Assembly (NCBI GenBank): GCA_030592655.1
Contig: JAUVIQ010000003.1
Span: 1-42,941, forward strand
Source: Planctomycetales bacterium
Lineage (GTDB): Bacteria; Planctomycetota; Phycisphaerae; SM23-33
Length of the DNA: 42,941 nt
Direction of reading: 5' to 3'
In this document: one piece after another, positions 1 to 14,757 of the stretch
How positions within the stretch are numbered: position 1 is the first letter of the stretch
Layout: each line of letters opens with the position of its first letter
Made by a program: the position numbers and the translations under genes
Notes under the pieces: generated by a model
What the model saw: only the letters and a program-made list of their open reading frames with translations
Database searches by the model: none
Told to the model about the DNA's origin: nothing

Positions 1-114
1 GCCGCGAACTGTCTTGTTTTTTAGGAATCAGACATTTTCCCGCACGGGCGAGATGTTTTTGCTGCCGCTGAATCCCTTTGAGCAACAGCCCCGCGCGCAA
101 ACGTGGACGAAAAA

Positions 115-199
115 CGTAAAATTGGGGACACCATACTATTTTTGTCTTTCTGGGATAATCCCAGAAAGACAAAAATAGTATGGTGTCCCCAATTTTACG
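115..199. repeat. Perfect long inverted repeat (42-bp arms, 1-nt centre)
   Basis: The two arms are exact reverse complements from 115 to 156 and 158 to 199, centred on A157. The outer part contains TTGGGGACACCATACT and its complement. It lies about 95 bp upstream of the macroglobulin start, so it would form a cruciform in DNA or a very stable hairpin in the leader RNA. The arm sequence resembles extragenic palindromes found dispersed in other genomes, but that is from memory. No transposase is adjacent. No U-run follows, so it is not a classical terminator. Confidence 0.9.
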
Positions 200-292
200 A
201 GAACTTTTCGGTCCTTTCTGCGTCTATTATATGGAGGGAGTCGGCGGCCAGGGGCCGCTGGGTGAATATCCGCCTTATCCGAAAGGGAAAAA

Positions 293-6466
<6,174 letters not shown>

Positions 6467-6525
6467 CCGCGACCACGCCACCAGGGCCGCCTTTATTGTT
6501 GTAAAGAGAATATTGAATATTGAAT
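6467..6525. repeat. Intergenic repeat words and left part of the split TTGAATA hairpin
   Basis: CCGCGACCACGCCACCAG at 6468-6485 recurs at 33319 and 42202. The sequence at 6506-6525 is tandem TATTGAA (7-nt period) and forms the left end of a hairpin whose remainder lies beyond the IS at 7854-7987. Confidence 0.7.
6517..6525. repeat. 9-bp target-site duplication, left copy
   Basis: ATATTGAAT lies immediately outside the left terminal repeat of the IS and is repeated exactly at 7854-7862. Because the target itself is a tandem TATTGAA array, the exact boundary is slightly ambiguous. Confidence 0.8.
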
Positions 6526-7853
6526 CAGTACTGTCCGGTTAAAGATTTTAGAATTTCAGTTAAGACTATTACAAATAAAAGGATATAGCAAATTTTGATC
6601 GCAATCGACTTGAAATCCACCGTAAGTTTTGGCCATGCATCCTTTGTCTTGATGCGGAAAGGACGGGCCAATGTACACGGGGCGAATCGTATTCACCCAA
6701 CTGATGGACTTCATGCCCATCTGGGATTTCAGGCGTTGCGTCAAAAGGTATCGTGGCAACCATCGTGCGAGAACTTTTACCTGTCTCGATCAATTTCTCT
6801 GCATGGCCTTCGCTCAATTGACGTACCGCGAGAGCCTGAGAGACATCGAAACTTGTCTCCGCGCCATGCAGCCCAAACTCTACCATGCGGGAATCCGGGC
6901 AAAGGTATCGCGAAGCACGCTCGCCGACGCAAACGAAAAACGAGACTGGCGCATTTATGCCAACTTCGCGCAGGTTCTTATTCGCATTGCCAGAAGATTG
7001 TATGCCGGAGACGACTTCGGCGTGAACCTGGAGCAAACGGCGTATGCGTTCGATTCGACGACCATCGACCTGTGCCTGACGTTGTTCCCGTGGGCGCAAT
7101 TCCGAAAGCGAAAGAGCGCGGTCAAACTCCACACGCTTATCGACCTGCGAGGGAATATCCCTTGTTTTATCAGCATTACAAGCGGCAAAACGACCGACAA
7201 CATGATCCTGGACGAACTGGTCCTGGAGCCAGGTGCGTTCTACATCATGGACAGGGGATACATCGACTTCGCCCGGCTCCGCAGATTCGATACCAACGCA
7301 GCATATTTTGTGGTTCGCTCCAGGAGCAAACTGACTCATCGCCGACAATCTTCTCGACGCGTGGACAAATCGACCGGTTTGCGAAGCGACCAGACCATCG
7401 TCCTTACCGGCCCGTTGACATCGCAGAGGTATCCTGCTCGGCTTCGCCGAGTCAGTTACTTCGATGTTGGGATGGACAAGCGATTGGTTTTTCTGACGAA
7501 CAACTTCACGCTGCCGGCCCTGACCGTTGCGCAGCTCTACAAATGTCGCTGGCAGGTGGAGCTGTTTTTCAAATGGATCAAGCATTATCTTCGGATCAAG
7601 GCGTTCTATGGCACGTCGCTCAATGCCGTGAAGACACAAATTTGGATTGCGATCAGTGTTTATGTGCTGGTAGCCATCCTGAAGAAGGAGTTGCGAATTG
7701 ATCGTAGTTTGGGCGAAATCCTGCAAATTATCAGCATTACACTTTTTGAGAAAGTCCCTATAGGACAAGTACTTACGAGTTTTGATCTTCAAAACGGAAT
7801 ACATGGTTCTTGTAACCAATTGAAACTATTCAACTTATAACCGGACAGTACTG
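6526..7853 (+). mobile_element. IS4-family insertion sequence, complete
   Basis: An element of 1328 bp bounded by perfect 16-bp inverted repeats, CAGTACTGTCCGGTTA at 6526-6541 and its complement at 7838-7853. It is flanked by a 9-bp direct repeat, ATATTGAAT. It carries one intact DDE transposase and no passenger gene. Perfect ends, exact duplication and an unbroken frame suggest recent insertion and probable activity. It landed inside a pre-existing intergenic hairpin rather than in a gene. Confidence 0.93.
6671..7840 (+). CDS. IS4-family transposase (DUF4372 + DDE domain)
   Basis: 389 residues. The N-terminal part (about 5-75) looks like the DUF4372 domain found on many IS4-type transposases. 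The DDE catalytic core follows: Asp128 in AFDSTTI, Asp194 in IMDRGY, and Glu297 in the IS4 signature Y-x2-R-x3-E-x6-K (Tyr290, Arg293, Glu297, Lys304). The enzyme cuts and pastes the element at its inverted repeats. The ATG is preceded by GGAAAGGACGGGCCA, giving a plausible ribosome site. The stop lies 13 bp inside the right end, as expected for a compact IS. No frameshift is visible. Confidence 0.95.
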   Translation: MYTGRIVFTQLMDFMPIWDFRRCVKRYRGNHRARTFTCLDQFLCMAFAQLTYRESLRDIETCLRAMQPKLYHAGIRAKVSRSTLADANEKRDWRIYANFAQVLIRIARRLYAGDDFGVNLEQTAYAFDSTTIDLCLTLFPWAQFRKRKSAVKLHTLIDLRGNIPCFISITSGKTTDNMILDELVLEPGAFYIMDRGYIDFARLRRFDTNAAYFVVRSRSKLTHRRQSSRRVDKSTGLRSDQTIVLTGPLTSQRYPARLRRVSYFDVGMDKRLVFLTNNFTLPALTVAQLYKCRWQVELFFKWIKHYLRIKAFYGTSLNAVKTQIWIAISVYVLVAILKKELRIDRSLGEILQIISITLFEKVPIGQVLTSFDLQNGIHGSCNQLKLFNL

Positions 7854-7862
7854 ATATTGAAT
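7854..7862. repeat. 9-bp target-site duplication, right copy
   Basis: ATATTGAAT directly abuts the right inverted repeat of the IS and is identical to 6517-6525. Confidence 0.8.
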
Positions 7863-7987
7863 AGAGAATGTTGAATTTCGAAGTAAAAAGAAAAAAAGAC
7901 TCTGAATCCACGTTTTGGGTGTTATTCATCTTCTTTTTCTTCTTTTTACTTCGAAATTCAAAATTCTTTGTTCAATATTCATTATTC
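7863..7987. repeat. Low-complexity intergenic hairpin (TTGAATA words), split by the IS
   Basis: The left arm, about 7863-7900, reads GAGAATGTTGAATTTCGAAG and then an A-rich run. The right arm, 7929-7987, carries the complement, ending in TTCAATATTCATTATTC, which pairs with the TATTGAA words at 6506-6525 left of the IS. The loop is about 30 nt. A second copy with the same words occurs at 22630-22750. The rest of the gap to 8063 shows no gene. Confidence 0.8.
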
Positions 7988-8063
7988 AAAAAAAAGGCAG
8001 GCGGCGTGGTCGCGGTGTTTGGGCAACAGGCCCTGATTGGCGGTGGTATAACTCGGATAAAAT

Positions 8064-8966
8064 TCACGCCGGCGGGTACGCCATCGTCTTTCGGCGATCC
8101 TCGTATATCTGCCAGAAGAGAATCCACGGATCGAGCAGGATATCCTCCCCATCGTCCGTATCGGGCTCGCGGACCTTGAACATGAAGTGGCTGTGTTCGT
8201 AACTGCCGATGTGTATTCCTGCGCCCTCGGCATAGTGCGTGCCCGCGGGAAACGGCTGACCCTCAGGCACAAGCAGGCGGATGAGGTGGCTTACCTGGAT
8301 AGTCCAGACAGAACCGTCAGGCCAGCGATGGCGCCCACGCCAGCGATTGTTGTTGTCGCCCGCATTCAGGCTGTTGAACAGATGATGGTCGTCAATGTCG
8401 ATTGGCGACCAAATGGGCGTGCCGGCGGGGTGGTTGATGTCCAGGCCGCCGTGGGCTTCAGCCCCGAAGTAAGGACCCATCCAACAGTCTCCACCATCGT
8501 AACAGTCCTCGATGCGAAGCCGGTGTTCCGGCAACGGGCACCATGCGTGCAACAGTACCGGGCAGATACGGCGCTGCGCGTCCTGCAGTGCGAATCGGGC
8601 TTGTTTGTGGGGTTTGCATTCGCCGTGCACTTCGATCAGGTAATCGAACAGATCAGCCGAAGCGTCAAACCAAATCCGCATACCGAACAGTTCCCATGGC
8701 TGGTAGAAACTGCGCTGGTTTCCGACCCAGCGAGACAATTGTATCCGGTGGCCTTCGATTCGCAGTTGGCAATGGAAGCGGCATACTGTTCTGCCGCCGA
8801 ATTCGGGTACGCCCACCTGCTTCAGAGTCGTTTCGTGCAGCTCCGCCCAGGTCCTCTCCAACACGACGGATCGCTTACTACCATCGGACAGAGTGAACAC
8901 CAGTTCGTCACCGACGTCGAGTTCAACGGCAGTTAGAGTTTCACGAGCGGTCTTTTTGACGATCAT
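8064..8966 (-). CDS. M23-like (LytM-fold) metallopeptidase domain protein
   Basis: 300 residues with no signal peptide or membrane segment. The N-terminal third (about 1-135) is unrecognised. The C-terminal half shows the M23 peptidase pattern: His172-x3-Asp176 in AHGGLDINHPAGTPIWSP, then His258-x-His260 in YEHSHFMF. These are the family's usual zinc ligands (HxxxD and HxH). M23 enzymes cleave peptidoglycan cross-bridges, but absence of an export signal and the unusual N-terminal part make the substrate uncertain. It stands alone, convergent with the IS region and 244 bp before the end of the secreted-protein block. The ATG at 8966 follows GGAGAGTACCT, a reasonable ribosome site. Confidence 0.6.
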   Translation of the reverse strand: MIVKKTARETLTAVELDVGDELVFTLSDGSKRSVVLERTWAELHETTLKQVGVPEFGGRTVCRFHCQLRIEGHRIQLSRWVGNQRSFYQPWELFGMRIWFDASADLFDYLIEVHGECKPHKQARFALQDAQRRICPVLLHAWCPLPEHRLRIEDCYDGGDCWMGPYFGAEAHGGLDINHPAGTPIWSPIDIDDHHLFNSLNAGDNNNRWRGRHRWPDGSVWTIQVSHLIRLLVPEGQPFPAGTHYAEGAGIHIGSYEHSHFMFKVREPDTDDGEDILLDPWILFWQIYEDRRKTMAYPPA

Positions 8967-9210
8967 AGGTACTCTCCGAAATTACGAAGCATTGGCTCGG
9001 CAGGATACTGCAATAGCAGAATACTCGCAAGGATGACTCTCACAAGCAGTCGGTATTGTCGCAGGGGAAAACTTTCGATCCGTAGGACTATCGGGGAACG
9101 AATGGGAACCAAGCGGGATTACCCGCTATTTTTCTTCCACGATGTCCGGACCTTATTCGGTAAAATACACCGCTCAAACATTATTGCAAGCCGCTTAGTT
9201 ACCGAAATTC

Positions 9211-11064
9211 CTACAAACTCCTGGAAGCCTCCTTTGTGTTTCCATATGCGCCCATGTTCAAACGTCCGCCGTTCGGGGCCGGCTCTTTTGAGAAATCAAC
9301 CTTCGGGTCGCCCGCGTCGATGCAGGGACTGCTTGCAGAATCCTTTACCCATTTCTTTGCCTTTGGATCCCACCGACCGGCCTTGCTTTTCAGGTGGAAA
9401 TTGCCGTTTGCGGGATCGGCAAAGATCGGCCTAACCGATATGTCCCCTGCCCCCGGAGAAACGCTGTTATAATTGCCCTTGGCGTTGTTGAAGACGTTAT
9501 TGTAGTTGGAGGAACCTTTGTCGAAATCCAGCCCGTAACCCTTGTTGTTGGCAATTATGTTGTTCCGCACGTGAAAGGTATAGACTGCCGTCCACTTCTT
9601 GGCTCGCTCAATGGCGATTCCGCCTTTGCCGCAATTGTAGATCACGTTATTGATTATCGTGGCGTCGCCGCGGCGCCATTCTGTCATTCCATATCCATAC
9701 TCAGTGCCGTAAATACCGTAGCCGGGACAATTATAAACAACATTGTTTCTGATCCGGACATTTTTCCAATGCTTCTGCTGCCTGAGGCCGATGCCGTTGA
9801 TCTTTGCCCCCGTTACGATATTGTTTTCTATACGAACGTTGCATGAGCCGCATCCGCGCATCCATATTCCCGACTGGGAGCCTTTGCAGATATTATTGAA
9901 AACATGAGCGCCACTCGACTCGATCTGTATGTTTCCATTCACGCCGGTGTTATCCAGATAGTTGTGGTGGATAGAAACGTTGTTATTTCCTGCTTCGAAG
10001 ATCAGTCCCCAGGACGAACGGTAGCGACCGGTCAGTGTGTTGTAAGCGGCCACCGCGTTCCTGGCGCAAATGGACGTTATACGGGAGTGTTGAATGGTAT
10101 TACCTATTATTCTCATTCCTTCACTCCTGGTCATATATGACCTGGCGCGACTATCCCGGATACCGTTTGTAGTAATAAAATGGCCGGCGAAAGAGAGATC
10201 CTTAAGACCTTCAATTGTCAGGTTGTTCACCTGGCAGGGGTGGAACAGGTTGCCGCGATGTTTCGTGTAGGTGCTGGTGATCTTGAATCCTTTGAAGGTT
10301 ATGTTTTCAAGAGGGGGATGCCCTTCCCACTTCTCGTTCATACTGAACAGGGCAGGAGCACTGAAGTATCTCTGCCCCTTCGGTATCAGGTCGGTGAACT
10401 CGGTTGAATCCAGAAGTCTTATCTCGGAGTCATGCGTGCCCCATAATGTAACGTTGCTCTTGTTGATAAATATCGCTTTTTTGACCTCATGCACGCCCGT
10501 GGCGAGTTCGACAATTCCGCCTTCAGAAGGGACCGCGTCTATCGCCTTCTGAATTGATTCGCCGGGTTTGACCTTTTTGACGAAGGTCGAGACGATCCAT
10601 TCCTTTCGGCATTGCGGCGGATAGTAGCCGTCCTTTATCGTTTCGGGAATTTCTCTGCGATCCTTGTCTGTAATCCATTTTTTCGCCTTCCTGTCCCATC
10701 GGCCCCAGGGAAACTTCCTGAAATCTTCAACCAGTCCGGCGACGTACCGCTCCTGAGACTTATTGGTCGATATGACCTGTATTTTCCACAGCCCCTTCTT
10801 GCCGGGAACGGTCCAGGTGAATGAGGCGCCTCCAGCCTGCGGTTTGGCTTCTCTATTCACCTGCCAGAGGTATTTGGCCGCACCTTCAGCCTTGACGCTG
10901 AAAGTAATCTTTTCTCCCGGCTTGACCTGAAATGCGGTCCCGGAGTCGCCGGTTTTGCTGTTGGACCAGGAGATGATTTTAGGTGGTTCTGCGCCTTTGG
11001 CTAAAGAATTCAAAGACACACAGCAGATCATCGCCATACTTGTCATCATCATTTTTCCAGACAT
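9211..11064 (-). CDS. Secreted right-handed beta-helix protein, Ig-like N-terminus
   Basis: 617 residues from the ATG at 11064, which follows AAGAGGAACCAGGAA; an upstream in-frame start at 11202 lies inside the preceding gene and is rejected. A signal peptide covers residues 1-24 (MSGKMMM, hydrophobic, ending SLAKGAEPP). Residues about 25-105 are the Ig-like module shared with the three upstream genes (PGEKITFSVKAEG, FTWTVPGKKG). KPGESIQKAIDAVPSEGGIVE opens a parallel beta-helix with many N-V/I-x-N rungs (NNIVTGAKINGIG, NNVIYNCGKGGIA). The C-terminal segment PNGGRLNMGAYGNT is typical of exported planctomycete beta-helix proteins. Such folds bind or cleave acidic polysaccharides; no catalytic residues can be assigned here. 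It is the last gene of the minus-strand block. Confidence 0.8.
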   Translation of the reverse strand: MSGKMMMTSMAMICCVSLNSLAKGAEPPKIISWSNSKTGDSGTAFQVKPGEKITFSVKAEGAAKYLWQVNREAKPQAGGASFTWTVPGKKGLWKIQVISTNKSQERYVAGLVEDFRKFPWGRWDRKAKKWITDKDRREIPETIKDGYYPPQCRKEWIVSTFVKKVKPGESIQKAIDAVPSEGGIVELATGVHEVKKAIFINKSNVTLWGTHDSEIRLLDSTEFTDLIPKGQRYFSAPALFSMNEKWEGHPPLENITFKGFKITSTYTKHRGNLFHPCQVNNLTIEGLKDLSFAGHFITTNGIRDSRARSYMTRSEGMRIIGNTIQHSRITSICARNAVAAYNTLTGRYRSSWGLIFEAGNNNVSIHHNYLDNTGVNGNIQIESSGAHVFNNICKGSQSGIWMRGCGSCNVRIENNIVTGAKINGIGLRQQKHWKNVRIRNNVVYNCPGYGIYGTEYGYGMTEWRRGDATIINNVIYNCGKGGIAIERAKKWTAVYTFHVRNNIIANNKGYGLDFDKGSSNYNNVFNNAKGNYNSVSPGAGDISVRPIFADPANGNFHLKSKAGRWDPKAKKWVKDSASSPCIDAGDPKVDFSKEPAPNGGRLNMGAYGNTKEASRSL

Positions 11065-11137
11065 TTCCTGGTTCCTCTTACTTGATTTCCTGCTTATCTG
11101 TTTATCCTGACGACCCATACCATATTCCCATAAGCGT
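11065..11137 (-). other. Intergenic relic of a beta-helix C-terminal coding end
   Basis: Read on the minus strand just after the stop of the preceding PQQ gene, the sequence begins AACGCTTATGGGAATA, which would encode N-A-Y-G-N. This matches the GAYGNT end of the neighbouring beta-helix proteins. It is probably a leftover of duplication and domain replacement. The ribosome site of the next gene lies at its downstream end. Confidence 0.45.
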
Positions 11138-14100
11138 TTATTTGCCGAACGCGTACAGATACCCATCCGCCGAGCCGATATAGACAGTTCCGTCTGCACC
11201 AATGGCCGGTGATGATACCACCGAACCGCCCGTCAGGTATTTCCAGAGCAGTTTACCCTTCGGGCTGAGGCAATAGACATAGTAGTCGTGCGAACCGAAG
11301 TATATCTTTCCTTCAGCGTCAATCGCAGCGGAAGAATGGATACAATCGCCGGCCTTGAATTTCCACTTCTCTTTGCCGTCTTTGTCCAAAGCGTAAAAAT
11401 AACCGTCACGCGAGCCGAAATAAACTGTTCCATCCTTCCCAATGGCGGGTGAAGAAGCTACCTCATCTCCGACCTGGAAAGACCATTTCAAGTTCCCGTC
11501 AAAACCGATGGCGAACATGTGTCCGGTTATTCCCTTACTTACAGCGGGATGCCCGCCCTGCTGGCAGCCTATATAGACGGTCTTGTCCTGAACCGATATG
11601 GCTGGGGAAGATAAAGTCCTGCCCTTGGCTTTACAGGTCCACTTTACCGTCCCGTCGGGCTTGATGGCGTGGAGTCCGCTGAAGTTTCCGCTGCCGCCGA
11701 CATAGATAGTCCCGTCGGGAGCAATTGCCGGCGAAGAGACGTGAGCGCCATGCCAGAGCCAGCGGAGTCCCACCTTGATTGGGCACTGCCATTTCACCTT
11801 CCCGTCCGGTAACATCGCGTACATGCGATACTCCGAGCCGCCTTTGCCTTCTTTAGTTTGGCGGCAGGTCGAAACGAAGTAAGTCGTATTATCAGGACCC
11901 GGAATGGTATAACACTGGTTCATGCCGTACGACGGGTACCCGTATTCCCACTTCTGTTTTCCCTCCGGGCTGACGGCCAGAAGGGTTCTGCGCCTGCTTC
12001 TATAAACCACTCCGGCATAGATTGTCCCGTCAAGGCCGACGGACGGGGCAAGCGCATTTTTGTAGAACCATTTACGGGTGCCGTCGGGGTTTATCGCGTG
12101 GATGCCGCTGTCCGGCACACTGGGGGTGATATAGATTGTTCCATCCGGTCCAATCACCGGAGAATATCCTATTATCTGACCACCGGTCTTGTACCGCCAG
12201 AGCACGTGGGGCTTCGAAGGTCCGACGTAGGGGCTTCTGCCTGTATGGGCATAGTCGGGACCGCGAAAACAAGGCCAGGGGCTTTTGTCGGTCTTGACCG
12301 GCGGACGAGCCTTCCTTCCCGGCTCGGCGGGTATGGCAACATGATCTACCGTTACCTTGATTGTCCGGGTCGGTTTGTCGGGGTCTTTGCGATACCAGTC
12401 CGGCCCGGGGTTTATCCCCTTGACCTCGCCATAGCGACCATCGGGTACAGCCACCTGCACTTTGTAGGTGAAATCCTGCCGACCATTCTCGTCCTGAACG
12501 AAATCGGTCAGCACAAGGGTATTGGCCTTGTCGTCGGGCAGGGCCGAGTGGCCGTTGCCGGCCACCGCCAGGTGCGTTCGCATATCGTTAACGTCAAGCC
12601 AGTTCTTGATCCATCCGTTATGAGTAACCATCTCGGATACCCAGTAGCGCTTTTCGAGAAGGTTCTCTGCCGGACGTCTCACATTGTCCACTTCATTGAC
12701 CACCCGCATCCTGCATCCGGACACCGGCTTACCTGCCTTATCGACGACGAGGACGTCCAGGTAATACTTGGGAATGACCCACGCTTTACCGCTTTGGACT
12801 TTCAGTTCCTTGAACTTGCAGTTAACCAGACTGACCGTGCAGCCCAACTGCTCGGACTCGTAGGGATAGATAATCCGCCAGTCCCTGAAGCGGTAGCCTC
12901 GCCTGGCTACGATATTGTCAAGACGGCAGTTCGAGATGGTTACCTTATGCAAATCGTCGCCGCCGATGAAGGTCATGTCTATCGGCTTGTCTTTACCGCC
13001 AATGGTGCAGTCTTCTATTCTGAAATCGACCAGTTCCTTACGGTTGTAGAACCACATGCCTTTTTTGCCTTTTCCCTGCTTTCTTTTCTTGTTGTTGTAG
13101 TAACCGCGTGCGCATTTCCAGTAGTTTCCGGCATCGACTTCCACCATATTCACAAATTTGCACCGTTTCAGGACCAGTTCGCCCGGAGTGTCGGGAAAGA
13201 AGTTCCCGCAATTGGATATGGTTGAATCGGTGGCCAGGAACCTGCCTGAGAACGTGTATGCCTCATATCCGCTCCAGTCCTTGTACATTTCCCACCTGGA
13301 CGCGGACGTAAAGGCCCAGAGATAATAAAACTCGTTGTCCGAAGTGATTGTGGCCTTGTTCAGGCGAATAATCGAGCCGTTCTTGACTCGAATCTGGTGC
13401 TCGCCGTCCTTGTTGCAGTGCATCTTAAGTGTTTCGCCGTCGATGATGAGTTCAGACGCCGGATCGACGACAAGGTCGGTATAGCATGTGGCTGTCCTGG
13501 TGGCCTGGTCATAGCGAAAGACTTTCGGGTCGCCTATGGCTTCGGCGATATCCTTCAAGGTAGCGCCGTGTCCGGTTATGACAATGCCCGTCCTTTTCAC
13601 CTCATGGTCGGGCTTGTTCTTCTCCCCGTCGCCCCAATCATCCCTGTACTGGCCGAGGCGTATTGTCTTTTTCGGCCAGACGGGATAGTCATAAACCTGG
13701 ATACCGTCGAGCAATGGCCCGTAGAGTTGCAGGGAACTGATTTCCTTCAGCGTGTTTTCGTTGGCCACGCTGTCGAACCAGAATTCCACGCCGTTCCAGA
13801 TATAGAACCATCCTTCCTTTGTGCGGATTATCCTTATCTGGCGCCACTTGTCGGTGCGCTCGTTCATATTGGCGCAGCATTCTCCCATTGACCGACATCC
13901 AAAACAGTGCTGCCCGACAGGGCCGTACTTCGAAGGTATTTCCCGAAAGTCAAACCCTTCGTCATTGGCCGTCTTGTGGTAAATGTAATGGGGCTCGCCG
14001 TGCGAGATACGCCAGCCGAACCACCCCCTCTTCCTCCTGCCTTCGGCTTTGGGTCTTAACTTGCGCTGGAATATCCAGGTGCCGTAGGCGTTCTTGGAAG

Positions 14101-14641
14101 GTATTGTAATTCGGCCTACGCCTCGGCTGTAGGCATGGGCTGTACAGTCGGGATGCTCTATCTTCTTTTGCTTCGCATCCTTCTTGTAGTCCCACTTTGG
14201 CAACGGCCTGTCCCAGGGGTCTTTCTGCGACCTGTCGGGATAGAAATAGTCGAAGATGACGGGGGCTTCGGATTTAGCAAGCGTCGAGACGACCCATTCC
14301 TGGTGCGCCTTGCCGTCTTTATTGGAAACCTCCAGGTGAATTTCCCAGATGCCCTTCTCTTGGGGCACAGTCCAGCCGAAGGTGTCGGTCTTTGCATCCT
14401 GGACTATCTTGTCAACCCGCCATTCGTATCCCTGCGAACCTTCAGCCTTTACCTTAAAAACGATCTTGTCGCCCGGTTTTGCCAGGTACATTACGTCCCT
14501 GGCGTTATCTTTATTTCGGGGTTTGCCTCCCTCGGAAGAGAATTCTTTTATCACCGGAGGGGCTGCGTGAACGAGACTGCCCGTAATCAACCACGTCAAT
14601 GTAACCAAGCATGACAGCGTTACTAATCTAACCTTTTTCAT
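11138..14641 (-). CDS. Secreted multidomain protein: Ig-like, LamG-like, beta-solenoid, PQQ propeller
   Basis: 1167 residues. The signal peptide is about 1-26 (MKKVRLVTL to SLVHAAPP). Domains in order: the Ig-like module shared with its neighbours (about 27-120), a LamG/concanavalin-like sandwich (about 180-345, YGTWIFQRK to VQVYDYPVWPKK), a solenoid-like region with rung motifs (about 370-640, e.g. DSTISNCGNF), a beta-sandwich linker, and a BamB-type PQQ-like propeller (about 790-1167) with repeats of the form SSPAIG-DGTVYIGS-DGYLYAF. Propellers of this kind are usually binding scaffolds; PQQ binding itself is not implied. The start follows CAAGGAGAAAAAAGA. It is a close paralogue of the gene at 14758-18201, similar along the whole length. 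Role unknown; a surface or periplasmic polysaccharide-associated function is inferred. Confidence 0.8.
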   Translation of the reverse strand: MKKVRLVTLSCLVTLTWLITGSLVHAAPPVIKEFSSEGGKPRNKDNARDVMYLAKPGDKIVFKVKAEGSQGYEWRVDKIVQDAKTDTFGWTVPQEKGIWEIHLEVSNKDGKAHQEWVVSTLAKSEAPVIFDYFYPDRSQKDPWDRPLPKWDYKKDAKQKKIEHPDCTAHAYSRGVGRITIPSKNAYGTWIFQRKLRPKAEGRRKRGWFGWRISHGEPHYIYHKTANDEGFDFREIPSKYGPVGQHCFGCRSMGECCANMNERTDKWRQIRIIRTKEGWFYIWNGVEFWFDSVANENTLKEISSLQLYGPLLDGIQVYDYPVWPKKTIRLGQYRDDWGDGEKNKPDHEVKRTGIVITGHGATLKDIAEAIGDPKVFRYDQATRTATCYTDLVVDPASELIIDGETLKMHCNKDGEHQIRVKNGSIIRLNKATITSDNEFYYLWAFTSASRWEMYKDWSGYEAYTFSGRFLATDSTISNCGNFFPDTPGELVLKRCKFVNMVEVDAGNYWKCARGYYNNKKRKQGKGKKGMWFYNRKELVDFRIEDCTIGGKDKPIDMTFIGGDDLHKVTISNCRLDNIVARRGYRFRDWRIIYPYESEQLGCTVSLVNCKFKELKVQSGKAWVIPKYYLDVLVVDKAGKPVSGCRMRVVNEVDNVRRPAENLLEKRYWVSEMVTHNGWIKNWLDVNDMRTHLAVAGNGHSALPDDKANTLVLTDFVQDENGRQDFTYKVQVAVPDGRYGEVKGINPGPDWYRKDPDKPTRTIKVTVDHVAIPAEPGRKARPPVKTDKSPWPCFRGPDYAHTGRSPYVGPSKPHVLWRYKTGGQIIGYSPVIGPDGTIYITPSVPDSGIHAINPDGTRKWFYKNALAPSVGLDGTIYAGVVYRSRRRTLLAVSPEGKQKWEYGYPSYGMNQCYTIPGPDNTTYFVSTCRQTKEGKGGSEYRMYAMLPDGKVKWQCPIKVGLRWLWHGAHVSSPAIAPDGTIYVGGSGNFSGLHAIKPDGTVKWTCKAKGRTLSSPAISVQDKTVYIGCQQGGHPAVSKGITGHMFAIGFDGNLKWSFQVGDEVASSPAIGKDGTVYFGSRDGYFYALDKDGKEKWKFKAGDCIHSSAAIDAEGKIYFGSHDYYVYCLSPKGKLLWKYLTGGSVVSSPAIGADGTVYIGSADGYLYAFGK

Positions 14642-14693
14642 TCTTTTTTCTCCTTGTAAGTTTTTTGAAGTAAAAAGTATTTTTTCTCAATTA

Positions 14694-14757
14694 CCTGTAA
14701 CTCATTCTGACCGCCGAGGTTTCGATTTTGATGCCGACTCCGTATTTCCATAAGCAC
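14694..14757 (-). pseudogene. Remnant of duplicated beta-helix C-terminus (about 18 codons)
   Basis: The sequence 14694-14757 matches 18213-18277, the 3' end of the beta-helix gene at 18221, with only about four differences. Read on the minus strand directly after the stop of the PQQ gene it would encode AYGNTESASKSKPRRSE and a stop. The same 3' end therefore precedes both PQQ paralogues, once as the real end of a gene and once as a stranded relic. It shows that the two PQQ genes arose by tandem duplication of a unit that included the preceding gene's tail. Confidence 0.8.

Noticed and set aside
2..178. Frame open from the window edge into the inverted repeat, possibly the tail of a truncated upstream gene
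   Set aside because: Only about 58 codons, no recognisable motif, and the stop lies inside the palindrome. It cannot be supported without upstream sequence.
6595..7701. Overlapping plus-strand frame (368 codons) in the IS
   Set aside because: It runs in another frame of the transposase and lacks DDE motifs. A frameshift-fused orfAB arrangement is not needed because one frame encodes the complete transposase.
9112..9127. AGCGGGATTACCCGCT followed by ATTTTT as an intrinsic terminator on the plus strand
   Set aside because: The stem is only 6 bp, neighbouring genes are on the minus strand, and the word recurs in mirrored form at 30931, so it is better seen as part of a dispersed repeat.
11858..13225. 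455-codon plus-strand frame opposite the PQQ/LamG gene
   Set aside because: Antisense shadow; the minus-strand product has a signal peptide and clear repeats.
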